Below, piece by piece: positions 17,219 to 27,120 of a stretch of DNA of 64,000 bases. Each line of letters begins with the position of its first letter. The stretch's first letter is position 1. The stretch covers positions 1-64,000 of the forward strand of contig NZ_RWKI01000001.1 in the NCBI RefSeq assembly GCF_003984645.1, given 5' to 3'. This stretch comes from Variovorax sp. MHTC-1 (lineage in GTDB: Bacteria; Pseudomonadota; Gammaproteobacteria; Burkholderiales; Burkholderiaceae_C). Position numbers and translations under genes: made by a program. The notes under the pieces are model-generated. The model had not been told where the DNA came from. It made no database searches and worked only from the letters and a program-made list of their open reading frames with translations.

Positions 17219-17240
17219 GTGTCACACCGGTGTCACACAA
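17219..17240 (+). promoter_or_regulatory. Pho box of the pst-pho operon
   Basis: Two identical GTGTCAC repeats 11 bases apart (17219 and 17230) with four-base spacers, near the PhoB consensus. A possible -10, TAGAGT, follows at 17247-17252, the spacing expected for PhoB-activated promoters, about 50 bases before the pstS ATG. Confidence 0.8.
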
Positions 17241-17303
17241 GCTTCCTAGAGTCCCGTCCAAGCCCCCTGGAAGGGGTCCTTCTGCACATCCAAAGGAAGC
17301 TTC

Positions 17304-18341
17304 ATGAAGATGACGTTCAAATTCGCTGCCGCCGGCCTCGTTGCCGCGGCCCTGGCCCATGTTCCCGCTTTTGCGCAGGATGTCACCGGTGCCGGTGCGA
17401 CTTTCCCCGCGCCGCTCTATGCGAAGTGGGCCGGCGACTACAACAAGGCGACCGGCGTCAAGATCAACTATCAATCGGTCGGCTCGGGCGCGGGCCTGAA
17501 GCAGATCGATTCCAAGACGGTCGACTTCGGCGCGTCGGATATGCCGCTCAAGGACGAAGACCTCCAGGCCAAGGGGCTGATGCAGTTCCCGACCGTCATC
17601 GGCGGCGTGGTGCCGGTGGTCAACATCCAGGGCGTCAAGCCCGGCGAGCTCAAGCTCAACGGCCAGGTGCTCGGCGACATCTATCTCGGCAAGATCGCCA
17701 AATGGAACGATCCGGCCATCAAGGCGCTGAATCCCTCTCTCAATCTGCCTGACGCCGCGATCTCGCCGGTGCGGCGTGCCGACGGCTCGGGCACGACCTT
17801 CATCTTCACGAACTACCTGAGCAAGGTCAACGCCGAATGGAAAACCAAGGCGGGCGAGGGTACTGCAGTGAACTGGCCGACAGGCGCGGGTGGCAAGGGC
17901 AACGAGGGCGTCGCTGCTTTCGTCAATCGTCTGCCCAATTCGATCGGCTACGTCGAATACGCCTATGTCAAGCAGAACAAGATGACTTATGCGCAAATGC
18001 AGAACGCGGCCGGCAACTTCGTTGCGCCCGAGGACACCGCTTTCAAGGCGGCCGCTGCCAATGCAGACTGGAACAAGACCTTCTACCAGATCCTGACGAA
18101 CCAGGCCGGCAAGGACGCCTGGCCGATCTCGGGTGCAACCTTCATCATGATGCACAAGGCGCAGGAGAAGCCGGCGCAAGCTGCAGCCGCTCTCAAGTTC
18201 TTCGACTGGGCTTACAAGAATGGTGACAAGACCGCTGACGACCTTGACTATGTGCCGATGCCTGACGCAGTGAAAGCCACCATTGCAAAGGCTTGGGGTG
18301 AAGTCAAGGACGCGTCGGGCAAGCCCGTCGCCTACAAGTAA
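17304..18341 (+). CDS. pstS: phosphate ABC transporter, periplasmic phosphate-binding protein
   Basis: 345 residues. Sec signal peptide 1-24 with AFA cleavage before [11 protein letters not shown]. Phosphate-contact segments of the PstS family are present: [34 protein letters not shown] and [16 protein letters not shown]. Captures inorganic phosphate in the periplasm for PstCAB. AGGAAG seven bases before the ATG. First gene of pstSCAB-phoU-phoBR; the Pho box upstream implies induction by its own operon's PhoB when phosphate is scarce. Fifteen bases separate it from pstC. Confidence 0.97.
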   Translation: MKMTFKFAAAGLVAAALAHVPAFAQDVTGAGATFPAPLYAKWAGDYNKATGVKINYQSVGSGAGLKQIDSKTVDFGASDMPLKDEDLQAKGLMQFPTVIGGVVPVVNIQGVKPGELKLNGQVLGDIYLGKIAKWNDPAIKALNPSLNLPDAAISPVRRADGSGTTFIFTNYLSKVNAEWKTKAGEGTAVNWPTGAGGKGNEGVAAFVNRLPNSIGYVEYAYVKQNKMTYAQMQNAAGNFVAPEDTAFKAAAANADWNKTFYQILTNQAGKDAWPISGATFIMMHKAQEKPAQAAAALKFFDWAYKNGDKTADDLDYVPMPDAVKATIAKAWGEVKDASGKPVAYK

Positions 18342-18356
18342 AGTGGACCGGCGCGT

Positions 18357-19415
18357 ATGAGCACTCCGCTCGAACACGCGCCGCATTCGGAGCGACCTGT
18401 GTCATCCACCTACCCCACTGCTTCCACCTCGCTCCCGTCCGACCGTGCGACTTCGAGTCCGCCGCCGGCCAAAAGGCCGCGCACTGGCGCTGCCACCGAT
18501 CGGCTGTTCGGCTGGACCGCCAAGGGCGCCGCGTTGCTGACCTTGGCGATGCTGATCGGCATCCTGCTGTCGCTCCTGGCCGGCGCCTGGCCTGCCATCT
18601 CGAAATTCGGCCTCGGCTTCCTTACCAGCAGCGTCTGGGACCCGGTGCAGAACGAGTACGGCGGGCTGGTGATGATTTACGGCACGATCGCGACCTCGCT
18701 CATTGCCCTGGTCATTGCAGTGCCAGTGAGCTTTGGCATCGCGCTCTTCCTGACCGAGATGTCGCCGTCGTGGCTGAAGCGGCCGCTCGGAACGGCCATC
18801 GAGCTGCTGGCTGCCGTCCCCTCGATCGTCTATGGCATGTGGGGTTTGCTGGTGTTCGGGCCGATCCTGTCCACCTACGTGCAGCAGCCGCTGCAGAAGC
18901 TTCTTGCCGGGGTGCCTTACCTCGGCGCGCTGGTAGCCGGCCCGCCCGTGGGCATCGGCATCCTGTCGGCCGGCATCATCCTCGCGATCATGATCATCCC
19001 GTTCATCGCCTCGGTGATGCGCGACGTCTTCGAAGTGACGCCGCCGCTGCTCAAAGAGTCGGCCTACGGCCTCGGCTCCACGACCTGGGAAGTAGTTTCC
19101 AAGGTGGTGCTGCCCTACACCAAGGCCGGCGTCATCGGCGGCATCATGCTCGGCCTCGGCCGCGCCCTTGGCGAAACGATGGCCGTCACTTTCGTGATCG
19201 GCAACACGAACCAGCTCAATTCGCTCTCGGTCTTCGAAGCGGCCAATAGCATCACTTCGGTGCTGGCCAACGAGTTTGCCGAAGCGGCTGAAGGCTTGCA
19301 CCAAGCCTCGCTGATGTATCTGGGCCTGGTGCTGTTCTTCATCACCTTCGTGGTGCTGTCGCTCTCCAAGATTCTGCTTGCGCAACTCAAGAAGAGCGAA
19401 GGGACGAAATCATGA
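18357..19415 (+). CDS. pstC: phosphate ABC transporter permease PstC
   Basis: 352 residues, six predicted membrane helices after an unusual ~50-residue cytoplasmic lead rich in Ser, Pro and Thr. The EAA loop that contacts PstB is in the stretch [20 protein letters not shown] followed by [10 protein letters not shown]. Forms the membrane channel with PstA. The stop codon overlaps an ATG (ATGA, 19412-19415) that opens a repeat-derived mini-frame reaching pstA. Confidence 0.96.
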   Translation: MSTPLEHAPHSERPVSSTYPTASTSLPSDRATSSPPPAKRPRTGAATDRLFGWTAKGAALLTLAMLIGILLSLLAGAWPAISKFGLGFLTSSVWDPVQNEYGGLVMIYGTIATSLIALVIAVPVSFGIALFLTEMSPSWLKRPLGTAIELLAAVPSIVYGMWGLLVFGPILSTYVQQPLQKLLAGVPYLGALVAGPPVGIGILSAGIILAIMIIPFIASVMRDVFEVTPPLLKESAYGLGSTTWEVVSKVVLPYTKAGVIGGIMLGLGRALGETMAVTFVIGNTNQLNSLSVFEAANSITSVLANEFAEAAEGLHQASLMYLGLVLFFITFVVLSLSKILLAQLKKSEGTKS

Positions 19416-19537
19416 GCCCCGCCCGGCCGCCCGAAGGGGCTCGCACCGCAGCGCGCAGCGCGGAGGTTTTTCTGAGCCCCGCCCGGCCGCCCAAAGGGGC
19501 TCGCACCGCAGCGCATAGTGTGGAGGTTTTTTTATGA
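19412..19537 (+). CDS. repeat-derived spacer mini-frame between pstC and pstA (41 codons)
   Basis: The ATG overlaps the pstC stop and the TGA overlaps the pstA start, both as ATGA, so ribosomes can pass from pstC to pstA without leaving the message. It encodes two 20-residue copies beginning SPARPP and ending AEVF or VEVF. The DNA is a 60-bp tandem repeat whose length is a multiple of three. The peptide is probably incidental and the coupling the selected trait; that is inference. Confidence 0.35.
   Translation: MSPARPPEGARTAARSAEVFLSPARPPKGARTAAHSVEVFL
19413..19532 (+). repeat. 60-bp tandem direct repeat, two copies
   Basis: Copies at 19413-19472 and 19473-19532 differ at only a few positions. 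Each has an AGCCCC...GGGGCT inverted repeat near its start and GGAGG followed by a T-run at its end; the second GGAGG is the pstA ribosome-binding site. No other copy seen in the window. Confidence 0.95.
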
Positions 19538-20418
19538 GCACGGCCGAACGCCTGCTGAGCGCCAAGGCGCTCGACGAAATGCGTGCAGCCAAATTCGCCG
19601 GCCGCAAGCGCATCAACATCATCGCGCTCACGCTGTCGCTTTCTGCGATGGCATTCGGCTTGTTCTGGCTGTTCTGGATCCTCTGGGAAACGCTGCGTCT
19701 CGGCGTGGGCGGACTGGCGCTGGCCACCTTCACAGAAATGACGCCGCCGCCGAACGAATCCGGCGGCATCGCCAACGCGATGTTCGGCTCGCTGGTGATG
19801 GTGCTGCTCGCCACCTTCATCGGAACGCCGATCGGCATCATGGCCGGCATCCACTTGGCCGAGTACAACCCCAAGAGCTGGCTCTCGAACATCATCCGCT
19901 TCGTCAACGACATCCTGCTGTCGGCACCTTCGATCGTGATTGGCCTGTTCGTCTATGCGGTGGTGGTGGCGTACTTCAAGTCCTTCTCGGGCCTGGCCGG
20001 TGCGCTGGCGCTTGCGCTGATCGTGATCCCGGTCGTGATCCGCACCACCGAGAACATGCTGCAGCTGATTCCGGCCGGCCTGCGCGAAGCAGCCTATGCG
20101 CTTGGCACGCCGAAGTGGAAGGTCATCCTGAGCATCACGCTGCGCGCCGCGCGCGCCGGTGTGGTCACAGGCGTCCTGCTGGCGGTGGCGCGCATCGCGG
20201 GCGAAACCGCGCCGCTCCTGTTCACCGCGCTCAGCAACCAGTTCTGGACCTCGGACGTGACGCAGCCGATGGCCAGCCTCCCGGTGACCATCTTCAAGTT
20301 CGCGATGAGCCCGTACGAGAACTGGCAGAAGCTTGCCTGGGCCGGCGTGTTCCTGATCACCGTCGCAGTGCTCGGCCTCAATATCCTCGCGCGGATCCTG
20401 ACGCGCAACAAACTCTGA
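19534..20418 (+). CDS. pstA: phosphate ABC transporter permease PstA
   Basis: 294 residues with about six membrane helices, the partner of PstC. The EAA loop is at [20 protein letters not shown] followed by [14 protein letters not shown] 19534 has GGAGG from the second repeat copy seven bases upstream, separated by a run of T. Ends six bases before pstB. Amino terminus [20 protein letters not shown] is cytoplasmic and charged. Confidence 0.96.
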   Translation: MSTAERLLSAKALDEMRAAKFAGRKRINIIALTLSLSAMAFGLFWLFWILWETLRLGVGGLALATFTEMTPPPNESGGIANAMFGSLVMVLLATFIGTPIGIMAGIHLAEYNPKSWLSNIIRFVNDILLSAPSIVIGLFVYAVVVAYFKSFSGLAGALALALIVIPVVIRTTENMLQLIPAGLREAAYALGTPKWKVILSITLRAARAGVVTGVLLAVARIAGETAPLLFTALSNQFWTSDVTQPMASLPVTIFKFAMSPYENWQKLAWAGVFLITVAVLGLNILARILTRNKL

Positions 20419-20423
20419 ACATC

Positions 20424-21206
20424 ATGCCAACCACCATCGCTGCGCAGCCGTCGCGCGCCAAGATCTCGGTCAAGGACCTGAACTTCTACTACGGCAAGTT
20501 CCACGCGCTCAAGAGCATCAACCTCGAGATTCCCGAGAACAAGGTGACGGCCTTCATCGGGCCGTCGGGCTGCGGCAAGTCGACCTTGCTGCGCACCTTC
20601 AACCGCATGTTCGAGCTCTACCCGGAGCAGCGTGCCGAGGGCGTCATCGCGCTGGACGGCGAGAACCTGCTGACCTCCAAGCAGGACGTGGCGCTGATCC
20701 GCGCCAAGGTCGGCATGGTGTTCCAGAAGCCGACGCCGTTCCCGATGTCGATCTACGACAACATCGCCTTCGGCGTGAAGCTGTTCGAGAACCTGAGCGC
20801 TTCCGAGATGGACGACCGCGTCGAATGGGCGCTCAAGAAGGCCGCGCTCTGGACCGAGGTGCGCGACAAGCTGCAGCAAAGCGGCTCGGGCCTCTCCGGC
20901 GGCCAGCAGCAGCGCCTGTGCATTGCGCGCGGCATCGCGATCAAGCCCGAGGTGCTGCTGCTCGACGAGCCGTGCTCGGCGCTCGATCCGATCTCCACGG
21001 CGAAAATCGAGGAGTTGATCGCCGAGCTGAAAAACGAGTACACCGTCGTCATCGTGACCCACAACATGCAGCAGGCGGCACGCTGCAGCGACTACACCGC
21101 CTACATGTATCTCGGCGACCTGATCGAATTCGGCGCGACGGAAGAGCTGTTCTTCAAGCCGAAGCGCAAAGAGACGGAAGACTACATCACCGGCCGTTTC
21201 GGCTAG
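20424..21206 (+). CDS. pstB: phosphate ABC transporter ATPase
   Basis: 260 residues. ATPase of the phosphate importer: Walker [10 protein letters not shown] (about 46-54), Q-loop in [17 protein letters not shown], signature LSGGQQQR, Walker [13 protein letters not shown], and switch His in [29 protein letters not shown] is typical PstB N-terminus. Follows pstA by five bases; phoU begins eight bases after it. Together with PhoU it relays phosphate status to PhoR. Confidence 0.97.
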   Translation: MPTTIAAQPSRAKISVKDLNFYYGKFHALKSINLEIPENKVTAFIGPSGCGKSTLLRTFNRMFELYPEQRAEGVIALDGENLLTSKQDVALIRAKVGMVFQKPTPFPMSIYDNIAFGVKLFENLSASEMDDRVEWALKKAALWTEVRDKLQQSGSGLSGGQQQRLCIARGIAIKPEVLLLDEPCSALDPISTAKIEELIAELKNEYTVVIVTHNMQQAARCSDYTAYMYLGDLIEFGATEELFFKPKRKETEDYITGRFG

Positions 21207-21214
21207 GAGGCACC

Positions 21215-21916
21215 ATGACCGAAAAACATCTCTCCAGCCAGTTCGACACCGAACTCAACGCCGTCTCCTCGCGCGTGATGGAGCTAGGCGGCATGGTCGA
21301 GTCCCAGATCCATCAGGCCGTCTATTCGCTGTCGCAGTTCGATCCCGAGGCGGCCGACCGCGTGATGGAAACCGAGCACCGCGTCAACGCGATGGAAATC
21401 GAGATCGACCGCGAGCTGTCCTCGATCATCGCGCGGCGCCAGCCGACGGCGCGCGATCTGCGCCTGCTGATCGCGATCTCCAAGACCACCGCCAACCTGG
21501 AGCGCGTGGGCGACGAAGCCAACAAGATCGCGCGCATGGTCAAGAAGATCATCGAGAGCGGTTCGGCCCGTGCGCTGCCTTCCATCGAGCTGCGCGTTGC
21601 GGCCGATCTGGCCTCGGGCCTGCTGCGCAAGGCGCTCGACGCCTTCGCGCGCCTGGACACGGCCGCGGCGCTCTCGATCCTGAAGGACGACGACCTGATC
21701 GACAAGGAATTCGACGGCTTCGTGCGCAAGCTGGTCACTTACATGATGGAAGACCCGCGCACCATCTCGGCCAGCCTCGACCTGCTGTTCCTGGCCAAGG
21801 CGATCGAGCGCATCGGCGATCATGCGAAGAACATCGCCGAGTTCATCATCTACATCGTCAAGGGCGCCGACGTGCGGCACACTTCGATGCAGGAAATCGA
21901 AAGCGCACTTCAATAG
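21215..21916 (+). CDS. phoU: phosphate signalling protein PhoU
   Basis: 233 residues, two PhoU three-helix-bundle repeats with the metal-binding style motifs ERVGDEANKIARM and ERIGDHAKNIAEF. Represses PhoR output when phosphate is plentiful. AGGAGG six bases before the ATG. Its stop is followed immediately by the phoB start, so the transporter and the two-component system form one unit. Confidence 0.96.
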   Translation: MTEKHLSSQFDTELNAVSSRVMELGGMVESQIHQAVYSLSQFDPEAADRVMETEHRVNAMEIEIDRELSSIIARRQPTARDLRLLIAISKTTANLERVGDEANKIARMVKKIIESGSARALPSIELRVAADLASGLLRKALDAFARLDTAAALSILKDDDLIDKEFDGFVRKLVTYMMEDPRTISASLDLLFLAKAIERIGDHAKNIAEFIIYIVKGADVRHTSMQEIESALQ

Positions 21917-22609
21917 ATGAAGAAGCCCCGCGTCCTGATTGTCGAAGACGAGTCCTCGATCGCCGAGCTGATCGCCGTCAACCTGCGCCACAACGGCTTC
22001 GAGCCGATCTGGGCGGAGGACGGCGCGGCGGCCCAGCGCGAGCTCGATGCCTTTCTGCCCGACCTGGTGCTGCTCGACTGGATGCTGCCGGGCCAGAGCG
22101 GCCTGCAGCTGGCGCGCCAGTGGCGCAAGGACCCGCGCACCAAGGCGATGCCGATCCTCATGCTGACCGCGCGCGGCGACGAGCCGGACAAGGTGGCCGG
22201 GCTCGACGCGGGCGCCGACGACTACATCACCAAGCCCTTCTCGACGCAGGAGATGCTGGCCCGCATCCGCGCCGTGCTGCGCCGCCGCGCGCCCGAGGCC
22301 GTGACCGAGCGCGTCGAGATCGGCGAACTCGTGCTCGACACCGCGACGCACCGCGTGACATGGCAGGGCACATTGCTGAAGGTGGGCCCGACCGAGTTCA
22401 AGCTGCTCGGCTACCTGATGCAGCATGCCGAACGCGTGCACAGCCGCGCGCAGCTGCTGGACAAGGTGTGGGGCGACCACGTCTACATCGAGGAGCGTAC
22501 GGTCGACGTGCACGTGAAGCGCCTGCGCGAATCGCTCGGCCCGGCCGCGCCGATGGTGGAAACGGTGCGCGGTGCAGGCTACCGGCTCACGGCCCAGGCC
22601 ACGGTCTGA
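21917..22609 (+). CDS. phoB: phosphate regulon response regulator PhoB
   Basis: 230 residues. Receiver domain with acidic pocket E10/D11, phospho-acceptor D54 (LVLLDWMLPG) and Lys in YITKPF, followed by an OmpR/PhoB winged-helix DNA-binding domain (PTEFKLLGYLMQHAERVHSR; RTVDVHVKRLRESL). Binds Pho boxes; its probable targets here are the repeats before the OlsB-like gene, ppk and pstS. Starts directly after the phoU stop. Confidence 0.96.
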   Translation: MKKPRVLIVEDESSIAELIAVNLRHNGFEPIWAEDGAAAQRELDAFLPDLVLLDWMLPGQSGLQLARQWRKDPRTKAMPILMLTARGDEPDKVAGLDAGADDYITKPFSTQEMLARIRAVLRRRAPEAVTERVEIGELVLDTATHRVTWQGTLLKVGPTEFKLLGYLMQHAERVHSRAQLLDKVWGDHVYIEERTVDVHVKRLRESLGPAAPMVETVRGAGYRLTAQATV

Positions 22610-22651
22610 CGGACGGTGCTGGGGCTGGTCCCGGCGGGATAATGGGCCGGA

Positions 22652-23992
22652 ATGCCGTTTCGTATTGCAACCTTCCTGATGGCCTCCCTGATCGGGGGGG
22701 CTGCTGCCGTGGTGCCTTTCGGCTGGCGCTTCGTATGGTTGGGCGCATGGCTCGGCGCGGTGCTGTGGCTGGTGCTCGACGCCTGGCGCGCGCAGCAGCT
22801 GTTGCACGTGCTGCGCAACGATGCCACGGGCCTGCCATCGCGCGGCCCCGGCGTCTGGGGCGAGCTGGCTGAACGCATCCGCAAGCTGCTGCGCACGCGG
22901 GAGCAGCAGGCGCGGCAGGCCGAAGACCGTCTGCAGGAGTTTCTGGCCGCGATCCAAGCTTCTCCCAACGGGGTTGTGCTGCTCGACGAACAGGGGCGCA
23001 TCGAATGGTGCAACCAGACGGCCGCCGGGCAGTTCGGCATCGACGCCGATCGCGACCTGCTGCAGCACCTCGCGAACCTGGTGCGCGATCCGGCGTTCGT
23101 CGCCTATCTAGCCTCCTGGAACTACAGCCGCGACGTGGTGATCGATGCGTCGTCGCAGGCGGGAATGCATCGCGGCCATCCGGTCCGGTTGTCGGTGCAG
23201 GTGCATCCCTATGCCGGCAATCGCCGCATGCTGCTCACGCGCGACATCACCTCGCTGGAGCAGGCCGAGGCCATGCGGCGCGATTTTGTCGCCAACGTCT
23301 CGCACGAGATCCGCACGCCACTCACTGTGCTGGCCGGTTTCGTCGAGACCCTGCAGAACCTGCCGCTCGATGCCGAGGAGCGCGCCCGCTATCTGGCATT
23401 GATGGGCCAGCAGTCGCACCGCATGGAGACGCTGGTCAACGACCTGCTGACGCTGTCTCGCCTCGAAGGCAGCGCGACGCCGCCGGCCAACCGCTGGACC
23501 CGCGTGCGGGCGCTGATGGCGCAGTGCGAGGACGAGGGCCGGGGCCTGTCGAGCCGGCTGGCATCGCAGGGCCATCGCCTGTCCTTCTCGGTGGAGGCCG
23601 ATTCCGAGATCGCCGGCGCCCCGACCGAGCTGCAGAGCGCGATGTCGAACCTGCTGAGCAATGCCATCCGCTACACGCCCGGCGGCGGCGAGGTGGCGGT
23701 GAGCTGGCGCCTCTTGCCCGACGGCCGGGGCGAGTACGCGGTGCGTGACAGCGGCCCGGGCATCGCGGCCGAGCACATTCCGCGGCTGACCGAACGCTTC
23801 TATCGGATCGATCGCAGCCGTTCGCGCGAAACCGGCGGCACCGGGCTCGGCCTGGCGATCGTGAAGCACGTCGCGCAGCGCCATGGCGCCGAACTGCGCA
23901 TCGAGAGCACGGTGGGCAAGGGGTCGCGCTTCGCGCTCGTGTTCCCGATCACGCGCCTGCGGCAGGCGGCTGCGCTCAGCGCCGTCGCCTGA
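22652..23992 (+). CDS. phoR: phosphate regulon sensor histidine kinase PhoR
   Basis: 446 residues. Two short N-terminal membrane helices (MASLIGGAAAVVPFGWRFVW; LGAWLGAVLWLVLDAW), a PAS domain (~95-200, FLAAIQASPNGVVLLDEQG), HisKA with phospho-acceptor H218 in ANVSHEIRTPLTVLAGF, and a HATPase_c domain (SNLLSNAIRYTPGGGEV; DSGPGIAAEH; GGTGLGLAIVK). No large periplasmic domain, as expected for PhoR, which senses through PstSCAB-PhoU. The 3' end overlaps the convergent MATE gene by 17 bases. Confidence 0.95.
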   Translation: MPFRIATFLMASLIGGAAAVVPFGWRFVWLGAWLGAVLWLVLDAWRAQQLLHVLRNDATGLPSRGPGVWGELAERIRKLLRTREQQARQAEDRLQEFLAAIQASPNGVVLLDEQGRIEWCNQTAAGQFGIDADRDLLQHLANLVRDPAFVAYLASWNYSRDVVIDASSQAGMHRGHPVRLSVQVHPYAGNRRMLLTRDITSLEQAEAMRRDFVANVSHEIRTPLTVLAGFVETLQNLPLDAEERARYLALMGQQSHRMETLVNDLLTLSRLEGSATPPANRWTRVRALMAQCEDEGRGLSSRLASQGHRLSFSVEADSEIAGAPTELQSAMSNLLSNAIRYTPGGGEVAVSWRLLPDGRGEYAVRDSGPGIAAEHIPRLTERFYRIDRSRSRETGGTGLGLAIVKHVAQRHGAELRIESTVGKGSRFALVFPITRLRQAAALSAVA

Positions 23993-25316
23993 GCGTCGAC
24001 CAGAGCAGCGCGAGAAACAGCGCCGCCGTGAGCGCGAGCGCCAGCGCGCCCATGAGCCAGAACGCGAGCGGCGACTGCATGGCCGGCCAGGGGCCGATGC
24101 CGCGATAGGCCAGCAGATAACTGCCGCCGAGCCCCACGCCCCAGAGCAGCGTGCAGTAGAGGACCAGCGGCATCACCGTGACTCGGTAGGAGCGCAGCAC
24201 GAAGGCGCACAGCGTCTGCAGCGCATCCACGAAATGGTAGGCCGCGGTGGCCAGCAGCAGCGTGGCGCCGAGCGCCACCACGGCGGGATTGCCGGAATAG
24301 ATCGAGGGCAGCTGCCAGCGCAGGCCTGCCATGGCTGCCGCGAACAGCAGCGCACAGAGGACAGTCAGCTCGAAGCCCTTGACGCAGGCGCGCCGCGCCA
24401 GCGTGGCGTTGCCGGCGCCGAGCCAGAAGCTCACGCGCGCACTCGTGGCGATGGCGAGCGACAGCGGCATCATGTAGGCGACGGCAGTGAGGTTCGACGC
24501 GATCTGGTGGGCCGCCGATGCAGCCGTGCCCAGGCGCGCGATGAACAGCGCCATCAGCGTGAAGGAGGTCACCTCCACCAGCACTGCCAGCCCGGCCGGG
24601 ACGCCGAGCCGGGCGAACTGGCCGATCTGGCGCCAGTCGGGCGCCTCGATGCGCCGCCAGAAGCGGTACTCGCGGTAGAGGGGTTGGCTGCGCAGCAGCC
24701 AGATCGCGCAGGCGAGCATCGCCCAATTCACCGCCAGCGTCGCCCAGCCGCAGCCTGCCAGGCCCATCGCAGGCCAGCCGGCGCCGCCGAAGGTGAACCA
24801 GATCGACAGCGGCAGCTTGAGGCAGAGCGAGCCCAGCTGCAGCCAGGTCACCAGCTGGGGCTTGCCCAGGCTCTGGTTCAGCGTGCTGAAGAGGCGAAAA
24901 AGCAGCGCAGGAGGCAGGGCGAAGGCGAGCACGCGCAGGTAGGCCTCGACGTCGGCCCGCATGGCCACCGGCACCTCGGCCCAGCCCAGCAGCGGCGTGG
25001 GATGCAGCAGCACTGCCATGCCGAGCACGATCGCGAGGCCGCACAGGTAGAGCGACTGCCGCACCGAGCGGCCGACCTCCGCCGTGCGCTGTGCGCCATG
25101 CAGCTCGGCCCACACCGGAAGCAGGGCCTGCAGCATGCCGATCAGCGAGACGAAGACGCTGATGAAGATCGCCGAGCCCACCGCGAGCGCGGCGAGAGCG
25201 CCTTCGTCATAGCGGCCGGCGACGATGGTGTCGGTGACGCCGAAGGCCATGACGGCGAGCTGGCCGACCAGCACGGTCGCTGCGTGCCGTGCGATCACCC
25301 GCCGTTCGCTCGTCAA
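23976..25316 (-). CDS. MATE-family efflux transporter
   Basis: 446 residues, ~12 predicted helices, in the NorM-like MATE superfamily (cation-coupled export of drugs or metabolites). The N-terminus has VIARHAATVLVGQLAVMAFGVTDT and GRYDEGALAALAVGS, a typical MATE first helix pair; the second half repeats the pattern (RLGVPAGLAVLVEVTSFTLM; LGTAASAAHQIASNLTAVAY). I start it at TTG 25316, which overlaps the preceding gene's stop as TTGA; GTG nearby is the alternative. Same strand and coupled to the large membrane protein upstream. Convergent overlap with phoR. Confidence 0.88.
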   Translation of the reverse strand: MTSERRVIARHAATVLVGQLAVMAFGVTDTIVAGRYDEGALAALAVGSAIFISVFVSLIGMLQALLPVWAELHGAQRTAEVGRSVRQSLYLCGLAIVLGMAVLLHPTPLLGWAEVPVAMRADVEAYLRVLAFALPPALLFRLFSTLNQSLGKPQLVTWLQLGSLCLKLPLSIWFTFGGAGWPAMGLAGCGWATLAVNWAMLACAIWLLRSQPLYREYRFWRRIEAPDWRQIGQFARLGVPAGLAVLVEVTSFTLMALFIARLGTAASAAHQIASNLTAVAYMMPLSLAIATSARVSFWLGAGNATLARRACVKGFELTVLCALLFAAAMAGLRWQLPSIYSGNPAVVALGATLLLATAAYHFVDALQTLCAFVLRSYRVTVMPLVLYCTLLWGVGLGGSYLLAYRGIGPWPAMQSPLAFWLMGALALALTAALFLALLWSTLRRRR

Positions 25317-27040
25317 GGATTGATTCTTTGGTAGAGCAACAGATCGTCGCTCGCGCTGGTCGGGCGGCGCAGCGTGCCGATGAAGCGCCAGCCCTCGAGG
25401 TTCACGATCTTGTGCAGGCGGCCGATCGCCTCCGGGCTGGCCAGCAGCCAGGGGCAGGGCTGGGATCCGGTCAGGGGCTGCAGGTTGAACTGGCCGTGGT
25501 GGCGCAGCGCTGCGATGTGAGGCCGGCTCAGCGCGATCTCGGAGATGCACACCGGTTGGCCGACCTGTTCCGAGATGGCACGCACCTGCGGCACGTAGCT
25601 GCGCGCGTAGTCGAGCACCGGCAGCCACAGCGTCATCAGCAACATCCAGCAGAGCGCCGCGCCGCCGCCCGGCAGCACCAGCGTCTTCCAGAGCGCCGCC
25701 CGGTGCCGGCCGGTGCGCCAGCGCACGAGCCAGGCCCAGGCCAGCGTCGCAGCCAGCGCAAGGATGAAGGCGGCTGCCGAGAACTGGGGCACGAAGCCGG
25801 GCGCCAGTTTCGCCACGTTGGCCGCCGTCTTCGCCGGTACGCCGGTCTGCATCGCGACCCAGATCACCCAGATGATGATCGCCGAGCCGCTGAAGAATAG
25901 CAGCGTGAACCAGTCGATCAGCGCTGCAACGCTGCGCCTGAAGGTCGGCAGCGCAAAGGCTGCCAGCGTTGCGAAGGCGGGCAGGGCCAGCAGCAGCGAG
26001 CGTTCTGAAAAATTGGTGGTCCAGGTCGCGGCCAGCGGCACCAACGCAAACCACAAGGGCAGCGCGACATGGCGAGCAGTGAGCTGCCGGCGCCAGCGCC
26101 ACAACGTCCAGAGCGCAAGCGGCCAGGCCGGCCAGGTGAACCACAGGAGCAGCTTGGCCTGGCTGCGCACTTCGCCGAAGACGCTGGTTCCGGCCTGGCT
26201 GCCGGGCAGCTCGATCTTCCACTGCAGGAGGCCCAGCCCGGCGGCCAGCAGCCCGGCCAACACTGCCGCCCCCAGGATCGACGCGATCGCGCCGATGGAA
26301 TACCTGGGTTCGTCGTCCGGCGTCGCCTCTGCACTGCGCCGGCGTTCGGCGGCGAGCAGGGCCGCGCAGCCGATGCCCAGCGCCAGCCCGACAGTCGGCC
26401 CGCCGCCCAGGGTCATGCCGACGCTCCCGATCACGAGTGCGATCAGGGGGGCGACACGCCGGTAGGGCAGCGCTGCGACGCCATAGAACAGGTGCGAGGT
26501 GAAGAAAAGCTGCGCCAGCGCAGGCGTGGTTTCATGCCCCAGCTGGGCGAGCCCGAGGCAGGCGATCAGCGCCAGCAGCGCACCGTCCGCGATCGCGCGC
26601 GCATAGTCGGTGGGGCGCGCCTCGCCGCCGAAGGCAAAGGCCACCGGCTGCGCCTGTGTCGTGCGGGCGAGGTAGTACACCGCATACCAGGTCGCCGTGA
26701 AAGTGCCCCAGAGCAGGAGGGCGAAGGCGATCCGCACCGCGAGGTCGGGATGCACCCATGCGGGCGCGATCTTGATGGCCCACGCGCCGATCCAGTAGGG
26801 GATCAGGGCGGGCGTTTCGGGCCGCAGCCCGAGCAGCATCGGGTCGAACCAGCGCGCCAGCCCTTCGGTGCTGCGCGCCAGTTCGGCCATGTAGCCGAAG
26901 GCCGCGATGTCGGCGCTCTTCCAGGGTCCGCGACCCAGCAGGCCCGGCATCAGGTAGGCCGCGCACAGCAGCAGCAGCGCAAGGCGCGGCAGGCGGCGTA
27001 CGGCGCTCTGAGCAACGATCGCTGGCGTCGGCTGGTTCAA
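25313..27040 (-). CDS. multispanning membrane protein, possible GT-C glycosyltransferase
   Basis: 575 residues with about ten hydrophobic helices and a soluble C-terminal domain of ~110 residues (PQVRAISEQVGQPVCISEIA...). Early in the first loop GRGPWKSADIAAFGYMAELA resembles the DxD/E-bearing loop of ArnT/PMT-type (GT-C) lipid-linked sugar transferases; that assignment is tentative. The start is a TTG after the rpmE terminator; no in-frame ATG precedes the first helix. Its stop overlaps the MATE start, suggesting a shared export or envelope role. Confidence 0.7.
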   Translation of the reverse strand: MNQPTPAIVAQSAVRRLPRLALLLLCAAYLMPGLLGRGPWKSADIAAFGYMAELARSTEGLARWFDPMLLGLRPETPALIPYWIGAWAIKIAPAWVHPDLAVRIAFALLLWGTFTATWYAVYYLARTTQAQPVAFAFGGEARPTDYARAIADGALLALIACLGLAQLGHETTPALAQLFFTSHLFYGVAALPYRRVAPLIALVIGSVGMTLGGGPTVGLALGIGCAALLAAERRRSAEATPDDEPRYSIGAIASILGAAVLAGLLAAGLGLLQWKIELPGSQAGTSVFGEVRSQAKLLLWFTWPAWPLALWTLWRWRRQLTARHVALPLWFALVPLAATWTTNFSERSLLLALPAFATLAAFALPTFRRSVAALIDWFTLLFFSGSAIIIWVIWVAMQTGVPAKTAANVAKLAPGFVPQFSAAAFILALAATLAWAWLVRWRTGRHRAALWKTLVLPGGGAALCWMLLMTLWLPVLDYARSYVPQVRAISEQVGQPVCISEIALSRPHIAALRHHGQFNLQPLTGSQPCPWLLASPEAIGRLHKIVNLEGWRFIGTLRRPTSASDDLLLYQRINP

Positions 27041-27065
27041 CGGGGGAAGTGAAGTGGTTGGAAGG

Positions 27066-27100
27066 AAAGAAAAAGGGCAGCGCGGTAAACCGGGCTGCCC
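27066..27100 (-). terminator. rho-independent terminator of rpmE
   Basis: On the minus strand GGGCAGC-N12-GCTGCCC (27100-27075) is followed by TTTTTCTTTCC. It lies 20 bases after the L31 stop and before the next same-strand gene. Confidence 0.85.
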
Positions 27101-27120
27101 TCGACCTGGAAGTGCCTGCC

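Noticed and set aside
21284..23068. 594-codon minus-strand frame across phoU-phoB-phoR
   Set aside because: Spans three well-defined genes on the other strand.
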